Below are positions 5,746-6,333 of a stretch of DNA of 6,333 bases, in pieces; within the stretch, counting starts at the first letter, position 1; each line of letters starts with the position of its first letter. A program made the position numbers and the translations under genes. Source of the stretch: an uncultured Bacteroidota bacterium (GTDB taxonomy: Bacteria > Bacteroidota > Bacteroidia > Chitinophagales > Chitinophagaceae). The notes beneath the pieces are model-generated. The model was not told where the DNA came from, made no database searches, and saw only the letters and a program-made list of their open reading frames with translations. The stretch is taken from positions 1 through 6,333 of the forward strand of contig CAIWHI010000529.1 of assembly GCA_903912435.1 (NCBI GenBank), in the 5' to 3' direction.

Positions 5746-5781
5746 ATAAGATATAAGCCAATTATGGAAATGAATAGTGAC

Positions 5782-5796
5782 TTAAATAATATTTAA
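5782..5796. repeat. 15-base AT palindrome upstream of lepB
   Basis: TTAAATA-A-TATTTAA is a perfect palindrome around a central base. It lies 65 bases ahead of the lepB ATG and 51 bases past the stop of the MBL-fold gene. It could be a regulator binding site, but A/T-only palindromes arise easily by chance in this background. Confidence 0.4.
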
Positions 5797-5847
5797 CAGT
5801 TAGAGAGGCTTGGAGGGAGGGGTTATGATTAAAATACCGACTCTAAT

Positions 5848-6333
5848 TTACCTAAAAGCCATTCTCATTTTTTGAGCCGCACCTTCCATCAATGGGTTGC
5901 CATGTCCAAAGACGGCTTTGTCAAAATTATATTGGGCGGAGTTAAGTATGCTTTTTTTGCCCAATTCCATGTCTTCATACATAGTGCTCAGAGCCAGGCC
6001 CATACTATTGGCACACATATCCGCAGCTATTAATACTCCTTCATTCTGAATTAATAAGGCAATATGGCCTGCACTATGTCCCGGAGTATGTATAACCTTT
6101 ATACCTGGTGCACCTGGAACAAAATCATTATCGTTGAGCAATATATCAGCCTTAATTGGTTCAATAGTCTTATCGGCCCTTACAATAAATAAATTATAGA
6201 TGATCCAATTCATTAATCCGGGGCTTACAGTTGGTTTTAGTTCTTTGCGGCCTGCAAAGCCTTGTTCCATTAATGCGGCATCTAGTGGATGTGCCATCAC
6301 CGGTACATTTATGCGACGCTTTAATTCAGCAGC
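5848..6333 (-). CDS. metallo-beta-lactamase-fold hydrolase, N-terminus cut by window edge
   Basis: The frame runs unbroken to the right edge, giving 161 visible residues; codons upstream of the internal GTG/ATG at 6300-6295 continue the protein (LKRRINVPVMAHPLDA), so no start lies in the window. Visible metal-site motifs are HTPGHSAGHIALL (His86 of the GH pair), the Asp of AADMCANSM (Asp105) and FGHGNP (His144), which match ligands 3 to 5 of the fold. The HxHxDH motif should lie beyond the edge. The spacing resembles glyoxalase II-like and other general MBL hydrolases; the substrate cannot be told. The gene ends with TAA at 5850-5848, followed by 130 bases without an obvious terminator before lepB on the same strand. 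Confidence 0.9.
   Translation of the reverse strand, partial: AAELKRRINVPVMAHPLDAALMEQGFAGRKELKPTVSPGLMNWIIYNLFIVRADKTIEPIKADILLNDNDFVPGAPGIKVIHTPGHSAGHIALLIQNEGVLIAADMCANSMGLALSTMYEDMELGKKSILNSAQYNFDKAVFGHGNPLMEGAAQKMRMAFR

Noticed and set aside
5848..6300. Start of the MBL-fold protein at GTG 6300
   Set aside because: The frame continues upstream to the window edge with protein-like sequence, and the HxHxDH motif expected of the fold is still missing, so the real start is outside the window.

Overview
The window reads as chromosomal DNA of a Bacteroidota bacterium, most likely a Chitinophagales-type genome. The evidence is the long signal peptidase I with a large insert, the alanine dehydrogenase with an extra N-terminal arm, an exported YD-repeat protein, promoter-like sites of the TTTG / TAnnTTTG type and the near absence of Shine-Dalgarno sequences. 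The DNA is moderately AT-rich. No rRNA, tRNA, CRISPR array, transposase or phage gene was found.

Layout from left to right. Positions 1-2056 hold three minus-strand genes, transcribed ald -> TerB-like -> HD-domain phosphohydrolase, with gaps of 26 and 6 bases; the last runs off the left edge. Positions 2057-2326 are a divergent intergenic region with a large imperfect inverted repeat and a good plus-strand promoter candidate. The only plus-strand gene, 2327-2548, encodes a small cysteine-rich lipoprotein. It converges, with a 7-base gap, on a minus-strand gene (2556-3569) for a secreted protein built from about nine YD-type repeats, mostly 26 residues long. Positions 3570-4008 are non-coding and hold four palindromic, REP-like elements. 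Then come, all on the minus strand, a small membrane protein with a possible PH-like domain (4009-4449), signal peptidase I lepB (4506-5717), and the C-terminal part of a metallo-beta-lactamase-fold hydrolase that enters from the right edge (5848-6333).

Functionally this is mostly housekeeping: alanine/pyruvate interconversion (Ald), preprotein processing at the inner membrane (LepB), and two metal-dependent hydrolases whose substrates cannot be read from sequence. LepB would process exported proteins such as the YD-repeat protein, but nothing shows a dedicated partnership. The accessory part is the centre, about 2057-4008: the lipoprotein, the repeat protein and the palindrome cluster. I do not see a clear new multi-gene system. 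The most unusual signals are the palindrome cluster, the HD gene that continues the TerB-like frame after a single stop codon, and an open frame upstream of the small membrane protein that lacks a normal start codon.
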